Shown here: positions 34,166 through 47,270 of the stretch, in pieces
Position numbering within the stretch: the first letter of the stretch is position 1
Layout: every line of letters begins with the position of its first letter
Assembly: GCF_047663525.1 (NCBI RefSeq)
Contig: NC_092611.1
Span: 8,345,001 to 8,409,000, forward strand
Length of the DNA stretch: 64,000 nucleotides
Reading direction: 5' to 3'
DNA from: Anas platyrhynchos
Taxonomy: Eukaryota; Chordata; Aves; Anseriformes; Anatidae
Notes under the pieces: model-generated
What the model was told of the DNA's origin: nothing
Databases searched by the model: none
Seen by the model: the letters and a program-made list of their open reading frames with translations, nothing else
Translations under genes and position numbers: made by a program

Positions 34166-36539
34166 CGGGTTTCGGTCCCCACCCCCTAACAGAAGATCCC
34201 CCCCGTATCGGGTACATTTTCGGAAGGCAGGCTGTACGTGTTCACCTTGCTCAAGGAATGGGGATGCAGTAAGTCGTCACTGTTTTTACAAAATGTGTGT
34301 TTATTCTTCCCTGAGAAGTAGCAATAGTTTTAAATTAATATCAGATAAATGAACTTTTATTTCCATCACTGGAATCAGTTAAGCAGTAAGTCCTCACTGC
34401 AGAGCTTTCACTGTGAGATAATTGACCACGGGTGTTATTTATTCTGCATGGAAAATGAAGGAACAAGCATCTTCAAGCTCACTTTTCATAAGGAAACTCT
34501 GCTCACATTAGGGGTTGTTGTCATCAGAGCACATCACTCCAACCTTTAAGCCATTTTTAATACTTTTGAAGTGCTAGAAATGTTTTCCTGGAGTGCAAGC
34601 TTCCTGCTGAGTGGCATGTAGGGAAATAAAAACTCAAACCGTGGCTGTTCTTGGGAGCTTCCAGCCCACTGTGGCTGCACGCAGCCGTGCACAGACATTA
34701 CCTGCAACCCCTGCAGGCACCCCTGCGTTCAGGGACCCCACATTTCTCCTGGGTGAGCTCCCCCCATGCCCACGAGCTGCTGCGGAGCCCAACACCACAC
34801 CGAGGGACTTTTCCCTCCCGGCACGGAGTGCTGCCAGCGGGCTGGGCCATCGCAAAACCAGCCCAGCTGTGACCGTCAGTGGCTCCGATTTACCAAGATG
34901 TGCAAATTCACACAATTCGCACAAGAAAATGGCCGTTTTGCTGACGCTTTGCATAAAACAACAATTCAGGGAAAAGGCAGGAAACCAAGCAAAGCAGCAG
35001 ACCCTGTAGCTGAGAAAAGGAGCCGGAAAGACTTACAAACATCAAGTACTGCTGCTTTACCTTGTGGCACACTGCGAGCAACACGCTGCTCTAGCATGGC
35101 TGTGGTTACTGTGGTAGGAAGTTTCAGCACAGCTGATCCTTGCCCGGCGAACTAAAACTAAGAAGGTTGCAAATGCACCTCATTACAGCCTTTATGAGCA
35201 CAGCCTGGCAAGCAAAACACTCCGTTTAGACCAGGCCAAAGCAGCGTATTTTCATAATTGCTGAGCACGTTCAGCCAGCAGCATCCATCCCCTCACCGTC
35301 TTCCCACCTCCTGCCACGGTTACTGCCTGCCCTCCCCTGAGATAGCCCAGATAAAAAACCTACCAGTCTATAAAACAAAAGGGTATAAAAGAGCACACAG
35401 GGTGTATGCATCCCTGTTTCATTTTTATTATCAGTATTAATAATAATGGCCATCCAAGGCTTTTCAATCGCTCTTATTATTTGAACACCTGCTCTTCTCA
35501 ACGTTGGAATGATTGTTATTTGAGAGAGGCAGTTAAAATGGTTAATGGTGCAAATAAATGAGTCTTTCAAATGTCTCTCTCCTTTGTCACCAATTCCTGG
35601 GTAATTTCTAGGTGATGTAACTGTTCTGTTTATTTACTGTACACCAGTACAGACGACCTGCAGTCGGGCTCGGACACCTCCAGCATCACAGCTCTGGTGC
35701 TGCTGGCCCTGGAGCCCTGGCAGGGCAGGGACCCTGGCACCTGCAGCTCCTGCTCTGCGAGGGTTGCTGGTGGGACGCTTCTGACATCCCTGTGACGACC
35801 GCATGCTGCTGGAATATGCTCTATCTTTGATTTTCATTTTGTTAGTTTTCCCTTTCCTTACTTTGACTTATTTTATTGTGACCTACTTCTCCTTCTTTTC
35901 ATATTTTATTCTATTTAAAGAGGCTTTTATTTTTTCTTGAAACATTTTTTTTTAAGGAAAACATACCATCTGTGTTTATACATTTTTAAATATTGTTTAT
36001 TCTAGCTTCTGAAGTAACGGTAGTGTATAAAGGATTTTTATCCCATTTTCTTGTATTATGCAATAGCTTTCCTGTTTTTAAACACTGGCATCTTTTGAGG
36101 TTCTGATTTAGCTCAAATTTGTTATGCATCTTGGCAAACCAGCGATAAAACCCACCAAAGCACTCAATTCTCTCTTCACAGCGGGCCTGATCCCCTCAGC
36201 CCAATGCTTCCCTGTCCCCGGTGAGAGGCGGGGGAGTCCCGCATCCCCCCCGGCGCAGGACGGGCTGCTGAGCTGCCGCCTGCTCGTCCTGGGAATTTGA
36301 AGACACCAAATATCAAACGCATCGGCTTCAAACAAGGTAACAGCAGCTCTCGCTGGAACACCGACTCTGGAGCGCCTTGATAACGTCTGTGGCTTTCACA
36401 CTCATCATTCTCCTATTGAAAATGCATCTCTCTCCTCTGACTGCACAGCTTCCATGCAGGAACAGGAGAAGGAAACGGCGTGAGCCACCTCTCCGCACAC
36501 ACCTGCCTGAGAGCAGCTCTCCTTTTCTGAATGGCACAT

Positions 36540-36870
36540 TTATTTTGATAGTATTAGTTACACGAGCGTTTATGTGCATAACGCTCTGAAAGCTCAATCA
36601 ATATAACCCTTATGATTGCAGAGGTTTTGAATAATAAAACAACATTTTGCACTCGCAATCTCATTATTTATTTAATCAAAGTGCTTTATGAAAAATTACC
36701 AACTGGTTGGAACATTTACTTGCTTGTAAATGACCAACAAATGAGATGCAACCAAGCCTTGTGCAAGCTGCCATTAAAGTATTTCTACCAAAGGGAAACT
36801 TTCTGGGCTATTTGGCATTGTGTGTCCATCCAAGAACCTACATTAGTTTTAAATTATTCTGGCATAAATG
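36540..36870. other. AT-rich candidate conserved non-coding element
   Basis: AT-rich unique sequence with many homeodomain-type words and no repeat signature. An ATG frame of 112 codons (36612-36950, +) crosses it but has no recognisable domain, so it is treated as chance. Confidence 0.3.
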
Positions 36871-37499
36871 AAGGTAAGAAACGAGTTGAAATGAGCGTGG
36901 TGCACTATTTCTGCTCTTCCCCTGGTCTTTCATGCTGTATGGAAGTTTAATCACACGGCGTTACTTGCAGAAGCCCAACACTTCAGTGCAGAGGCTCTTT
37001 TGTAGAGATGATAGGGAACGCCATCAAACATTCCTTTTCATCTTTCTCTCTCATTTCTTTAAAAGGCAAATGGAACGCAAATGACATAATATATAATGCA
37101 TCCCTTTGGTTCCTGCCAATGTATTTTAGGTGTAAGAAATGATAAGGATTTCTGTTTGTTTACTTCCAAGCGAATTCAGAAAAGTACATCTATGACTTTG
37201 CCTGAAGACATGAAATGCAGAATGAGGACCCTGCCCAAGAGCGCAGGAGCCAGGCTGCGGACTTCAAATCACAGCAAAATTGTCTGCTGCTTCATTTGAA
37301 ACAAATCTTTATCTGTCCTACACTGATTGCAGCTGAGGCTTCTTAAGAGACTCAGCACTGAGGCTGTCTCATGGTCCATGAAAGGTGCCAAGCTGCCACA
37401 TTGGCATTCCAGCCCAAGTTCAGAGCCTCTGGATATGGCAACGTGAATAACAGTGTATTTTTGGACGTGGTAGTTAAAAAAATTACTTGAAGGCAAATA

Positions 37500-37720
37500 T
37501 AGAGTGTCTGGGTTTTTCAATTTAATTTAATAAATTATCTTGGTTCCAGTAATTATTTATTTGAAATAGGAATTTGCTGAGAGGCCTCAAGTCCTTTTAA
37601 TACTATATTAATAATGTAACCATGGATTACTGATACAATTCTAAAGCAAGTTTAAAAGAAATGCATCACTTATTCTGTTGAGGCTTTAAAGCAATTCTTG
37701 CCCTGAATGTACAATTGTTC
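37500..37720. other. AT-rich candidate conserved non-coding element
   Basis: Unique AT-rich sequence with TAATTA, TTAATA and ACAATTGT words suggests homeodomain, SOX or bHLH binding. This is inference from texture only. Confidence 0.3.
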
Positions 37721-37732
37721 CAGATGGAAACA

Positions 37733-37744
37733 CCCCCCCCCCCC
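37733..37744. repeat. C homopolymer (12)
   Basis: Twelve consecutive C residues, possibly variable or miscounted in the assembly. Confidence 0.8.
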
Positions 37745-39439
37745 TTAATGTCACCAAAAATGCAACAGAAGTATGATCCTGTTCTTAAACCAGCTCTCTG
37801 CCCACTTCAATAACAGTATCACCTTCCTTCTCAAACATCACCAAATTCAAGTTTTATCAGACGCTTCAGCTGAACATTTTTCTTCACGGTTTTCTCAATC
37901 AACACATCAGCATCTCCACAGAGCTGGCGGCAGTGACGCAGTTTCCATTAACTGGGTTTCGTGGGGAGCAGACGCTGAGGATGCAGTGCACAAGACATCC
38001 ATAACAGCCCCTCCACCCCATCCAGGCCCTGCCTGCCTTATGATGCTGCCCTGAACACCACCAGGGGACCCTGCCCATGCCTTCATGGCATGTCCCATGT
38101 CCTGACGTCCTGCCAAGCGTGTCACACATCAGGGGACCGGTGAACATGAGCGCTTGTGCCACGAACGCCTCCTCCCGCCAGGATAACCGACCTCTCCCTG
38201 CCCATGTCAAAGAGCACAGGCTAAAAATTGCTGTCCATCAGCATTACTTTCATTTCATTTTGAATGGAAAGCCTCTTTTCAATGCTGTCTTCTAGCCCGA
38301 CAAAAGAAAAAATGAGAAGTACAAAACGTGCGTTTTTTCCTTTTAGCTTTCATTTTTGCCCCCTTAGCCCTACTCTTCTCCTCTCCTTTCTTCCTGCTGC
38401 AGTTCACTGTTGCAAATGAAAGGAAGGGTGAGAGAAAGGAAGAAAGTGGAAAAAAATCATTTCAGTGTTTGGGGAAGCATTGGTCATGAGTACTTCAGTT
38501 TTTAAAAGTGGTTTTGGCCTTTTTATTTTATTTTATCCTTGCTGGCTCTTGGAGCTGCAGCGCTCTGAGCAGAGATGCTGATGGTGCTTCTCTGGAGCAA
38601 AGCGGCAGTTTTGCCAGCCCTGCTCTGCCACTGCTCAGCTCCCACCTGAGACCACATCATCGCCCCGGTGCAGGGAAACCTGCTGCCTGCTCGCACAGCG
38701 CCTGCAGATGATGGAAGGATCGGAACTGGCACGAGTCTGGCGCCAGCCAGCAGCAGATAACCAGCGACAGGGGAGCAGCGAGAGGCCACGCCAGCCCCGT
38801 GATGCTGAGCGAGCAGCCAGGCAGGGCATCCATCACCTGGCGCTGTGACAGGGGCGCTGATAAGCTGATGTCCCCGTCCAGCATCAGAACAAGGTCTTCC
38901 TCTGCCTGTTGGTGATGCTCTGGGTCTTTGTGCTGCACGGGATTTCCATCAGTGAGGGCACAGGAAAATTCCCATATAGAGGAGAAGGGAGGAGAACTCC
39001 ATGGGAAAACAACCTCCAGCTTTCCCGGGAGCACAGGCAAGTGACAGAGAGCATGTGCCCTGCTGGGTTAAAGCAGCGCTGCTCCCAGGTTTGTTGGGAC
39101 AACATCGTTTCATCTTTTTAGGACCTGTTGCAAATATTTACCATTTATGTTGCAACACGCATGCAAATAGTAAGTTCCACTCTGCCTTTCAAAGCGAATG
39201 TGGCAGCAGGAATGGCATGAATAAATACACACCAGGTGGCCAAGGCCCACAGACCAAGAGGGAAACTTAATGTGTCATCAGCAGAGAGAAACAAAACTAT
39301 TTTTATTTTGATTGACTCCATGTTGCAAATAACACTGCTACGATTCCCCTCTGAATTCCCTGTTTTCCCTTGCTTGACATGCCCCTGGCCTCCCACTCTA
39401 GCTCATCTCCTCTTTTATTTGCTTCTGCACTTGGAACAA

Positions 39440-39640
39440 ATATTTTATGCATGTTTATACAATATTTTTTTATGATCCAGTCTGTCACTGTATTTCCAAA
39501 GTAAATGAAATATGGCACAGCAGTTTTATGTACCAGGGTGAAATCCATTTAATACGTATGTAAGGCCACCTCCTTGGACAGCAAGTCATATAAATATAGT
39601 TAACGGCACATTAAAATTTGTTTACTGCAGAAGGCAAGTT
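39440..39640. other. AT-rich candidate conserved non-coding element
   Basis: Unique, non-repetitive AT-rich sequence without coding potential, including TTTATGC, TAAATATAG and TTTGTTTAC (forkhead-like) words. Confidence 0.3.
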
Positions 39641-41264
39641 TGTTTTCCAGTTCAGTGTTCAGAAAAAGAGTCCCTGCAGCTAAAGGTAGCACCATGCTAG
39701 TGACTTCTTCACTTGGGAGCTCCTTTACAAGGCAGCTGAATTTCCCCTGCCAGCACACAATGGTTTTCTGTCCACCCACCCCCCACCATTTCTCCTCCAC
39801 CTTTCCATGTCCCTCTCAGTCCTTCGCCCTTTCCACGCTGCTATTTGGGTGTAAACCGTAGATAGGTGCAAATGAGAGCAAATATCTCGTGCTACAGCAA
39901 AGCAAACGAAGAGAAAACAAGACCCTTGAACATCTCACTTATAGCTTTGCTTCAGGCTGGCCCATTCACATTTTTTGTTCCCTTAGAAATCTCTGGGACC
40001 CGTTTCCCCTCCCAAGCACAGCAACCAGCTCAGCCCTGACTTTCATGAAGTCCTTGCTGCACGCCGACAACCTGCAGCATCGGAGTGGCACCGCCCTCGT
40101 TAAGACAGGCTAAGAAATGGCAAAGTCCTGAGAAAAATCCCTGGCAGCTCGTGTAGGCAAGGCTGGATGGCTGCACAGGGCTGCTGCAGCCCAGCCCCGG
40201 GCACCACAGCCAGTGCTGCCCCCCAGCTCTGGGCACCGCTGCAGAGATAACGGGGTCTGCAGTCAGGGCTCGAGCCTGGCTGCAGAGAACCTGGAATATA
40301 AAACCTTCAGCTCCCCCCCTCCTCCTGCTGCTGTTGATGATAGCCTTTTACTGGAATAACTCACTGATGCTGACAGATAAGCTTTTAGGCTAGTGAAATC
40401 TCAGTGACACTTTAAGTGCCCTAAATGACAAAACAAGGACGTGCAAAATTATCCTGCCCATCCTTGATAAAACACACTTGTCAGGCACTCGCATGCCGTT
40501 TCAGATGCATGACCCCGACGAGGACGGGCCACCCCACACCCTGCACGGCCACAGCATCCCCAGAGCCTCCTGCAGGAGGGAGGAGGAGGACACCCGGCTC
40601 CTCCTGGGGCGCTGTGACCGTGGGGGTCCCAGCAGTGGGCAGAGGGGTGGCAGGGGAACAGCAAAACCCCTCCTTGCATCTGCTGGTACTGCCAGGTCCC
40701 GCTGGGGAAGCCTCCATTTATCCGGTCATCAGATCCAATTAAATTCCCATGACTTGGGCTGCTGATGAGCGGTACCAGTTCTCACTAATTAAACCAGGCA
40801 AGATTTAAAAATGCCCTGATGCTTTGTCCTCACAGGGGAAGGGAATGCAGAATAGGGCGGGCAGAAGGAAGAGAGGGGAGAACAAAACACAGAAGCGGCG
40901 AGTCCCCCTGTCTGCAAACAGCCCATTGCCCTCGGGTTACCCATCACCAAGGGACCAGCACTGCCCTGGGAGGCTGGAGCACCGTAACCTGCCCACCGAC
41001 ACCGCTGTGGCAAGGAGCAACACGGCTCTGATCATTGCCGGGTGTTCTGCACAGAGCAGAGGAGATGGAGGCTCTCTCTGGCAGAAGGGAACCATCGCTG
41101 CTGCCAGGCAGAGCTGCCTCTCCGTGCTGTTTCCTGAGTGATGGATGAGAACAAAATGGCTATAAATTGCTGGGTACTGAAGCAATGTTTTATCTGTTGT
41201 GCTGGAGGAGCCATGAACGGTGGGCTTTGCGCTCTGTGCAGGGCGCCAGCTGCCAATCAAGTGT

Positions 41265-41375
41265 CAAGTGGCATCGCGAGGGAGAGGTGATGGAGATCAG
41301 CAACGAGCACGAAGGGAGGCACGGCTCAGGAGACAGATGTGCGCCCGTCCGGGCACTCAGCTCGCGAGGGCGGCA
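41265..41375. promoter_or_regulatory. Small CpG cluster in gene desert
   Basis: About ten CpG dinucleotides in roughly 110 bases, including GGCATCGCGAGGG and AGCTCGCGAGGGCG, which share CTCGCGAG-like palindromic words. No gene start was found nearby. Confidence 0.3.
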
Positions 41376-42093
41376 GGCAATAAAAACGCAGATAAGTCCC
41401 AGTGCCTGCTGTATGCTCCATCCCCAGATGCTGCGGTTGCTGTTAGGTAGGCAGAGATTGCACCTGAACGCTCCCAGCTGTTTGGGGAGATCACTGGGCC
41501 ATGTCCATCCCAACACAGAATCAGGGAGCGGCTGCTCCCCAGCACCGGCGGGTGGAAGACAATCAATGGGTGTCATTAGCGAGACAGACGGTGTGGTACA
41601 GACTAAAGGAGCACATCTTTTGAAAAAGAAACCAATTAGCTAGTGAGCTAAGTGGCACGTAATTATCTCCGCAGCACTCCGTGCTGAGGGAAGGTTGCTG
41701 TAAACGGCCAGGAAAACTAACAAATAATTCATATGAAATACCTTTTGTTGCCCTAAGACAAAGATAAAGCGGGTGCCTTCAGCTGGCATCACGTACCACA
41801 GAAATCCCTCTTGCTGAGCAGCTCCTGGAGAGCCAGGGGGGCTCTGAGGGGCCTCCCCCCGCTCGCAGTGTTGCACCCACCCAGTCTTGTGTTTTTCTGA
41901 GGGAGCCCCGAGATGAAGCCCCTCTATTCTCCCCTCCCCTCTTTAAGAACAAAGCTGTTTAAGGAGGTTTTGCATTCCTCTTAAAATACAATCGTGATGC
42001 CATGGAGACTGGAGCTTCTGAATAGCAGTCCCCAAACCTTACTCGTACTCCAAAGATTACAGTGAAAGGTATTCTGTTCATTTCATGTGGCGC

Positions 42094-42148
42094 TTTTTTT
42101 TTTTTTTTTTTTTTTTTTGCATTTAATCACAGAAGTCAATGTTTTATT
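42094..42148 (-). other. Antisense poly(A)25 with upstream AATAAA (retrocopy-like 3' end)
   Basis: The + strand has 25 T residues at 42094-42118. On the minus strand this is a genomic poly(A) tail preceded by AATAAA (42148 down to 42143), 24 bases before the tail. That is the spacing of a real cleavage signal, so this looks like the 3' end of a reverse-transcribed mRNA or lncRNA. The sequence upstream on the minus strand (42149 to about 43100) shows no recognisable coding homology. No target-site duplication was found by eye. Confidence 0.4.
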
Positions 42149-42824
42149 TGCTTGATAAAACCAGCAGGGGTGGTGGGAAGAATCCCCCTCAATCAGAAAA
42201 AAGTCAGCAAGAGAAAAACATGAACGCTTGCAGGTTTTTCTTCCCCAGTACACCTGGAAGCAGTGCCTGGGCTGAGGACACGAATCCTGTCTGTGTGCAG
42301 AGCAGCCCAGGTGCCCTGAGAGCGTGGAGCACTTGGGGAGCTCCCATGTCCCCACTGCAGCCCCTGGCACAGCACTGCCCACAGCATAAACCCATCAGGC
42401 TCTTCTGATAACACGCACATTTGGCCAAGGCAGCATTTGACTTTCTGTTACTGTAAGGACAATGGTTTCAGAGCAAACAGACAGACAGATACAGATGGGC
42501 AAACAACAACAAGATTATGTATGTGTATCAGGCTGCAAGAAGTCCGTTCGTTCCCAATCTGCTCTGATCTGGTGTAACACTACTGCTTTAAAAATAAAAG
42601 CCTTGTACTGGAGGGAAAGGAGGCGATGCTGAAGAGGTTTTACCACAGAAGGCAGCACATCCTGACAGCAGTGGAGATCCCTAGATCACTTTGAACTGTT
42701 TTTTTTATGGTCCCCCCTACACACCCCAGCCCAGGCGTTTTCTGGCGCACAGAGCAGGAGCAGTGCCTGCCCCCGAGCTGCCAGCGCAGGCAGCGGGGAG
42801 GAGAGCGCTCTCCAAACTTTGCAG

Positions 42825-42940
42825 AGGGGAAATGAAGCGCAAAGAGATTAAGTGACCTGCTTAGGGTCACATGGGGAATTGGTGGCAGAGCTAAGAATTG
42901 AGCTGGGATCTCCAGGGTCTGAGCACAAACTACTCCTTCC
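42825..42940 (-). mobile_element. MIR-type SINE remnant
   Basis: The + strand reads as the reverse complement of the MIR core in the right order: GGGGAAATGAAGCGCAAAGA, then TTAAGTGACCTGC, then GGGTCACATGG, then GGTGGCAGAGCTAAGAATTG, then AGCTGGGATCTCC. It is a clear old amniote SINE, surprisingly well preserved for a bird. Confidence 0.8.
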
Positions 42941-43929
42941 CCTTTCCCTTCAGCTAGCCAGGTTAAAAATAAAACCATGTTTCCTTTCTGCTCAGCAGAA
43001 ATGTGACTTTTCAGCAGAGAAGCCAGTTCTGTTAACTGCCTGGACTGCGGCATCACCAAACGCTGCCTGTTTCTCCGCAGCGCTCTCATTCTCTGTGTTT
43101 TTAGGGATGCGTGTGAGTATATAAATACATGTATATACGTGTGTACATTAATTAGGTTACTTGGCATTTTCCTCCCCATAATTATAGTGGAACCTCTTCA
43201 CAGGCCCCTTTGAAGGGAACCTCTGTTGGCTAAGAGAAACTTTTCATCGTCAGCCAGTGCTCCGCAGCGCCTGCTCGCATTGTTCACTTCAGTCAGAATA
43301 AAACTCCTTCTGATAATGAAGGAGAAAAGGCTTTCACTTCTGCGTGCTGTCACACAAGCAGCCTGCCAGTGCTAGGGATATGAGCAAGCAGACTGCTAGC
43401 CACAGCTCAGGATGGGAAGAGTAAGATCATGATGGCTTTGATTGCTTGGTTTAATCCATACTGCACCAGCCGGACACGAGCTCCCTTTGGGGACAGCTCG
43501 TGGTGAGTTGCAACTTCAGGCTGACATTGTTTGTAGAGGAAACAATAGGCTCTGATTGCTTTGGGCCCAATTAAGTGCTCTCCGATGTACAAAGGTAGGT
43601 ATGTGTTATGTGTAGCACTACCTCCTCTGGGATAAAGCATTCCATGCAGAAAAAAAACAAAACAAAAAACCCTTCTGGGGGCTCTGTGTTTTAGTTCTAC
43701 CTCCCCCACCAGCCGCAGCCATGTCAGATCTCATTGCACACAGGCAGGCATACCTGGACATGAGCTTGTTTGCAGGGCAGATGCCAAACCCTTTTTTGGA
43801 TGGGATATGTCTGAATTGATATCTGCAACAAACCTTCAAAAAAACCCAGAGGACTGGAGAACAGCTGGTGGAAGGCTCCTGTGCTTTGCCTGCTGCTTAT
43901 TCAGACAATTTGTATCAGCTCATTGTCCC

Positions 43930-44022
43930 CCTGAGTTTTCCAACCTGTTGTGTCCTTCTGTTTTCTCTTGTCTGCTAACTAAGATCTTTGGGGCAGGAGC
44001 TGTCTTTTTTATTTTTATTTTT
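43930..44022 (+). repeat. Possible L2/CR1-type 3' end remnant
   Basis: The core GATCTTTGGGGCAGGAGCTG followed by TCTTTT resembles the conserved 3' end shared by L2/CR1-like elements of amniotes (a GCTCTTTGGGGCAGGGAC type sequence). Only about 35 bases match well. Confidence 0.35.
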
Positions 44023-45802
44023 TTCCCCTGCCAGGGCTGCATGACTGCGAGCTCTGCCCACCAGCAGCCCCAGACCACAGCCAAGATGGACAAGCATGAT
44101 GGATGAAGGAGGACTGAAGGACAAAAAATACAGCTTGGGTGAGAAGTGAGACAACACTGACCACCTGGGGTTCCCACCTAAGAGAAGCTAACTGTGATGG
44201 CAGGGGAAAAGGGATGGGGCAGGAGTTCCCCTGACCTGTTTGTTGCTGTGATCAGCGCTGCCCATCCAGCATCACCTGCTCCAGTTGCTGTACAGGGCTA
44301 GGGCGAGCACAGCACATCCAGCACATCAACAGGTCTGGCATGGAAAATACACGAGCCCACTGATGGGAGGTGCACAGACGCCTGTCAGAGTTTAGCTGCA
44401 ATCACAGCTATAAACACTCCTGCCTTTCCTCCACCTGAGGTTTGATACTCGAACCAGTGCTCACGAACAGACCCCGAAAACAACAGCCACACACACTGAA
44501 GCGAGCGGTGCCATCAGCCCTGAGCTAACGGAGCCGCTGCTGTTGCTGCGTTTGGTCTTGAGGTGTCTCCCAAATACAAATATCTGCAGCGCTGAGAGCA
44601 GAGCGAGCGTAAAGAAAAGCAGCTCCGAGTCTTTTCAGGAACCATGGCAATGAAGCCAGGACTGAAACACCACTCAGAGCCCACAGCTTTCTCTTTGGCA
44701 GCTATTTTAAGAACGCAGAGCTCCCGTGGTCAAAGGGAAGTGTTAAAGGTACATATTGTCTTTACAGGTATAATCCCTTTGTTTCAGAACGGAAAGAGAA
44801 TCTCCTGCAGAAGCGAGCACTGTTTGGTTCCTCATTCGCAAAGGGAAGGAGAAGCCGCAGCTCAGGCCACAAGCACTGCTCTGCCTGGAAATGGCTGGGG
44901 GAGAGAGAAACCTTCAGCCTCACGCTGCTAGGACACCTTGGTCTTCCAGCTAGCGGGGGCTTGGGCCGGGACCCGTAACCTGCAGCCCTGTGCATCACCC
45001 ACAGCCAGCTTCTGGCCCTTCCCCTGCCCTCCTGGCCAGGACCAACACAAGGATGGGATGGGCAGCTAGACAAAATCCCCTTCTCTTTCACCTGCAGGCA
45101 CACACACCAGTGGTGTTTGATGAAATGCAGATGGCTGAGAATAGACGGAAAGCACATTTACATGGTGTTCACCAGCACTGCAGGGATGGGGCAGCACCTC
45201 CAGGGCCTGCTCCGAGCTCCTGGGGCCACTGAGCTTCATTGCTCCTTGGGGGGGAGACAAGCAGGACAGGCAGTCAGCAAGACAAACAGCCACGCTGGAG
45301 CCATTTGTTCAAAGGACTATTCAGCCCAGAACGTGGCGATTTATCTCCCATGCTTTCTAAAATAAATATTTCATCTCTGGCTTCTTGGCTCCATCATCCA
45401 GTGTAGTACCTACCCCGTGCCTGGTGTCCCTTCTCCCTGCAGGGAATTGGCTGGGGAAAAATGAGCAAAGCATGTTTACATCTTCCCACTGAAAGGGGAT
45501 TCCCTCCATTTTCACACTTGTAGCTATCAGGACTGTAAAAATCTGGATGCAGTGCTTGGCCAGCACAGGCAGAAGATACCTGCTGAGAAGCCAAGCCTAC
45601 AGCTCTGTAGTGATGTCCCCTGAAGAAATGTGCTTCAGACATAATCCTATTTGTAACCCGTTCTCACACCCACAAGAATCCACCTAGTCAAATATCACAG
45701 GCAGCTTTTAAAAGGTCTGCGCAATTTTCTAATCATCAATAATATGAGTAGATAAACTAAGGCTAATCAAATCACCCGCTTCAGAACAAAAGGTTATCAG
45801 TT

Positions 45803-45819
45803 AAAAAAAAAAAAAAAAA
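45803..45819. repeat. A homopolymer (17)
   Basis: Seventeen A residues with no poly(A) signal upstream, so probably simple sequence. Confidence 0.8.
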
Positions 45820-47270
45820 GAGGGGAAATGTATTCCTTTCATGTACAGCTTTACAGAATTAGCCAGGAGTGCTCAGTGCGCGTTTGATAGACTCAGAGCC
45901 ACTGAGGTGTGCACCAGCCTCCGCAGAGCCGGGATGCTGCTGTGCTCTGCCGTGCCTGACTGCACCAAAATCCCCAAATGCTCTGCATTACCTAAGGAGA
46001 GCCTGGGGCCAGCCGTGGGGTTCGACCCCTGCATGCAATTCCCAGGAGCACGATGCAAACGCAGCCTGAGATTTCCATGCCCCGTCCCTGCCTGTCCCTC
46101 GGCACAGGCGCCTCCGGCCGGCCTCTCCTCCGCACCCGCTGCGGTGGGATCTGGAGCCAGCTGGAGGGCTCTCAGATAAGCTTGGATGAGTCTTCCTAGA
46201 AAAACCATCTCTCTCTAATGCATCAACTTCAATTTCAGGCAGCAAAAATGCAGACAACATATTTGGGGACAATTATTTCCCTTGCCAGAGGGCACAAAGT
46301 TGCTTGGCCTGGGGTCTTCACCGTGTCCTCTGCTGTTTGTTCTCGCTGCCCTGAGATGCTCTACCTGGAGTGAGCCTTAGTACATAATTATATACCATTA
46401 GCAATGAGAATAACATGACAACTGCTTTGGATAATCACACAGAGCACAATTTCTGCCAGTCTCCTAGATACCATAGACGCATAAGTATTGGTCTCGTTTT
46501 TATGAGAGAATGTTTTGGAAGAATTATTTAAAGCTGGAAATAAAAGCTGCAGACACACAGCCCTGGTTTCACGGTGCTCAGATGAAAACCAAAGGGAAAA
46601 TTCACTACAAATCCCAGTCAACTGGCAGGGTTTTTATTCTTCCTAATTAAAAGCAGAGTTAACATTGTAGAAACGAAGGCAGCCTCCAGAAATTGCCTCA
46701 TGCTCTCTGCCCATCCTCGGGGCTGGGGTGAGCCAGGCAGATCCCTGCGTGCTGGGAGAGTTCCTCCTGAGAACTCATGGGGAGAGGACAGGATGGGGGG
46801 CAACGCAGTCCAGACAGAAGGGATCACAACCATTCAGACTGCTGGTTTTGAGCACAGATAAGCACAGGTACGTGACTTCGAGAGGCAGAGACCCTGGAGC
46901 TCTGCCAGGAGAGGGGCAGCCAGAGTGGGAGACGGAGAGACCATGGGTTTGAGGGAAATCTGCCTTCCAGCCACAGAAAGTGTACAATTCAGTGAAATCT
47001 TACAGGGTTTTGCAAGGCAACAGTAAATAATTTCTAATTAAAGCAAAATGTATGCTACTTAACTGATAGAATAAGAATTAGAAGTGTACGTTATTCACAT
47101 ATACATTTAAATGCATACACCTTCCCTTCCATAAATTACCCCTTGCTCAGGGCATTCCTGCACGGGGAGATGGCCAGACGAAGTCACCCCAGGATTTCAC
47201 AAATAGCTGATTATCTCGCCTTGCATTTCACACCAGCTAGCACCAGATGCTCTGGAAGAAGCACTGGGAT

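Larger units (their letters stand above)
30320..42090. other. Gene desert, left part
   Basis: No supported gene. AT-rich low-complexity runs occur at about 31840-31875 and 32728-32766, and a C run at 37733-37744. An old repeat lies at 34009-34165. AT-rich blocks at 36540-36870, 37500-37720 and 39440-39640 look like conserved non-coding DNA, and CpG density rises around 41265-41375. By synteny this lies between REXO2 and CADM1. No NXPE-type or CADM1 coding sequence was seen. Confidence 0.5.

Noticed and set aside
36612-36950. 112-codon ATG frame on the + strand
   Set aside because: Lies in AT-rich unique DNA with no domain; chance is the simpler explanation.
42640-43179. 179-codon minus-strand frame near the poly(A)25 tract
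   Set aside because: It overlaps the MIR remnant, which explains part of it, and no protein similarity was recognised.
46015-46035. GGGGTTCGACCCC, resembling a tRNA T-arm or B box
   Set aside because: The stem leaves a five-base loop, not the seven of a T-arm, and no matching acceptor, D or anticodon arms were found upstream.
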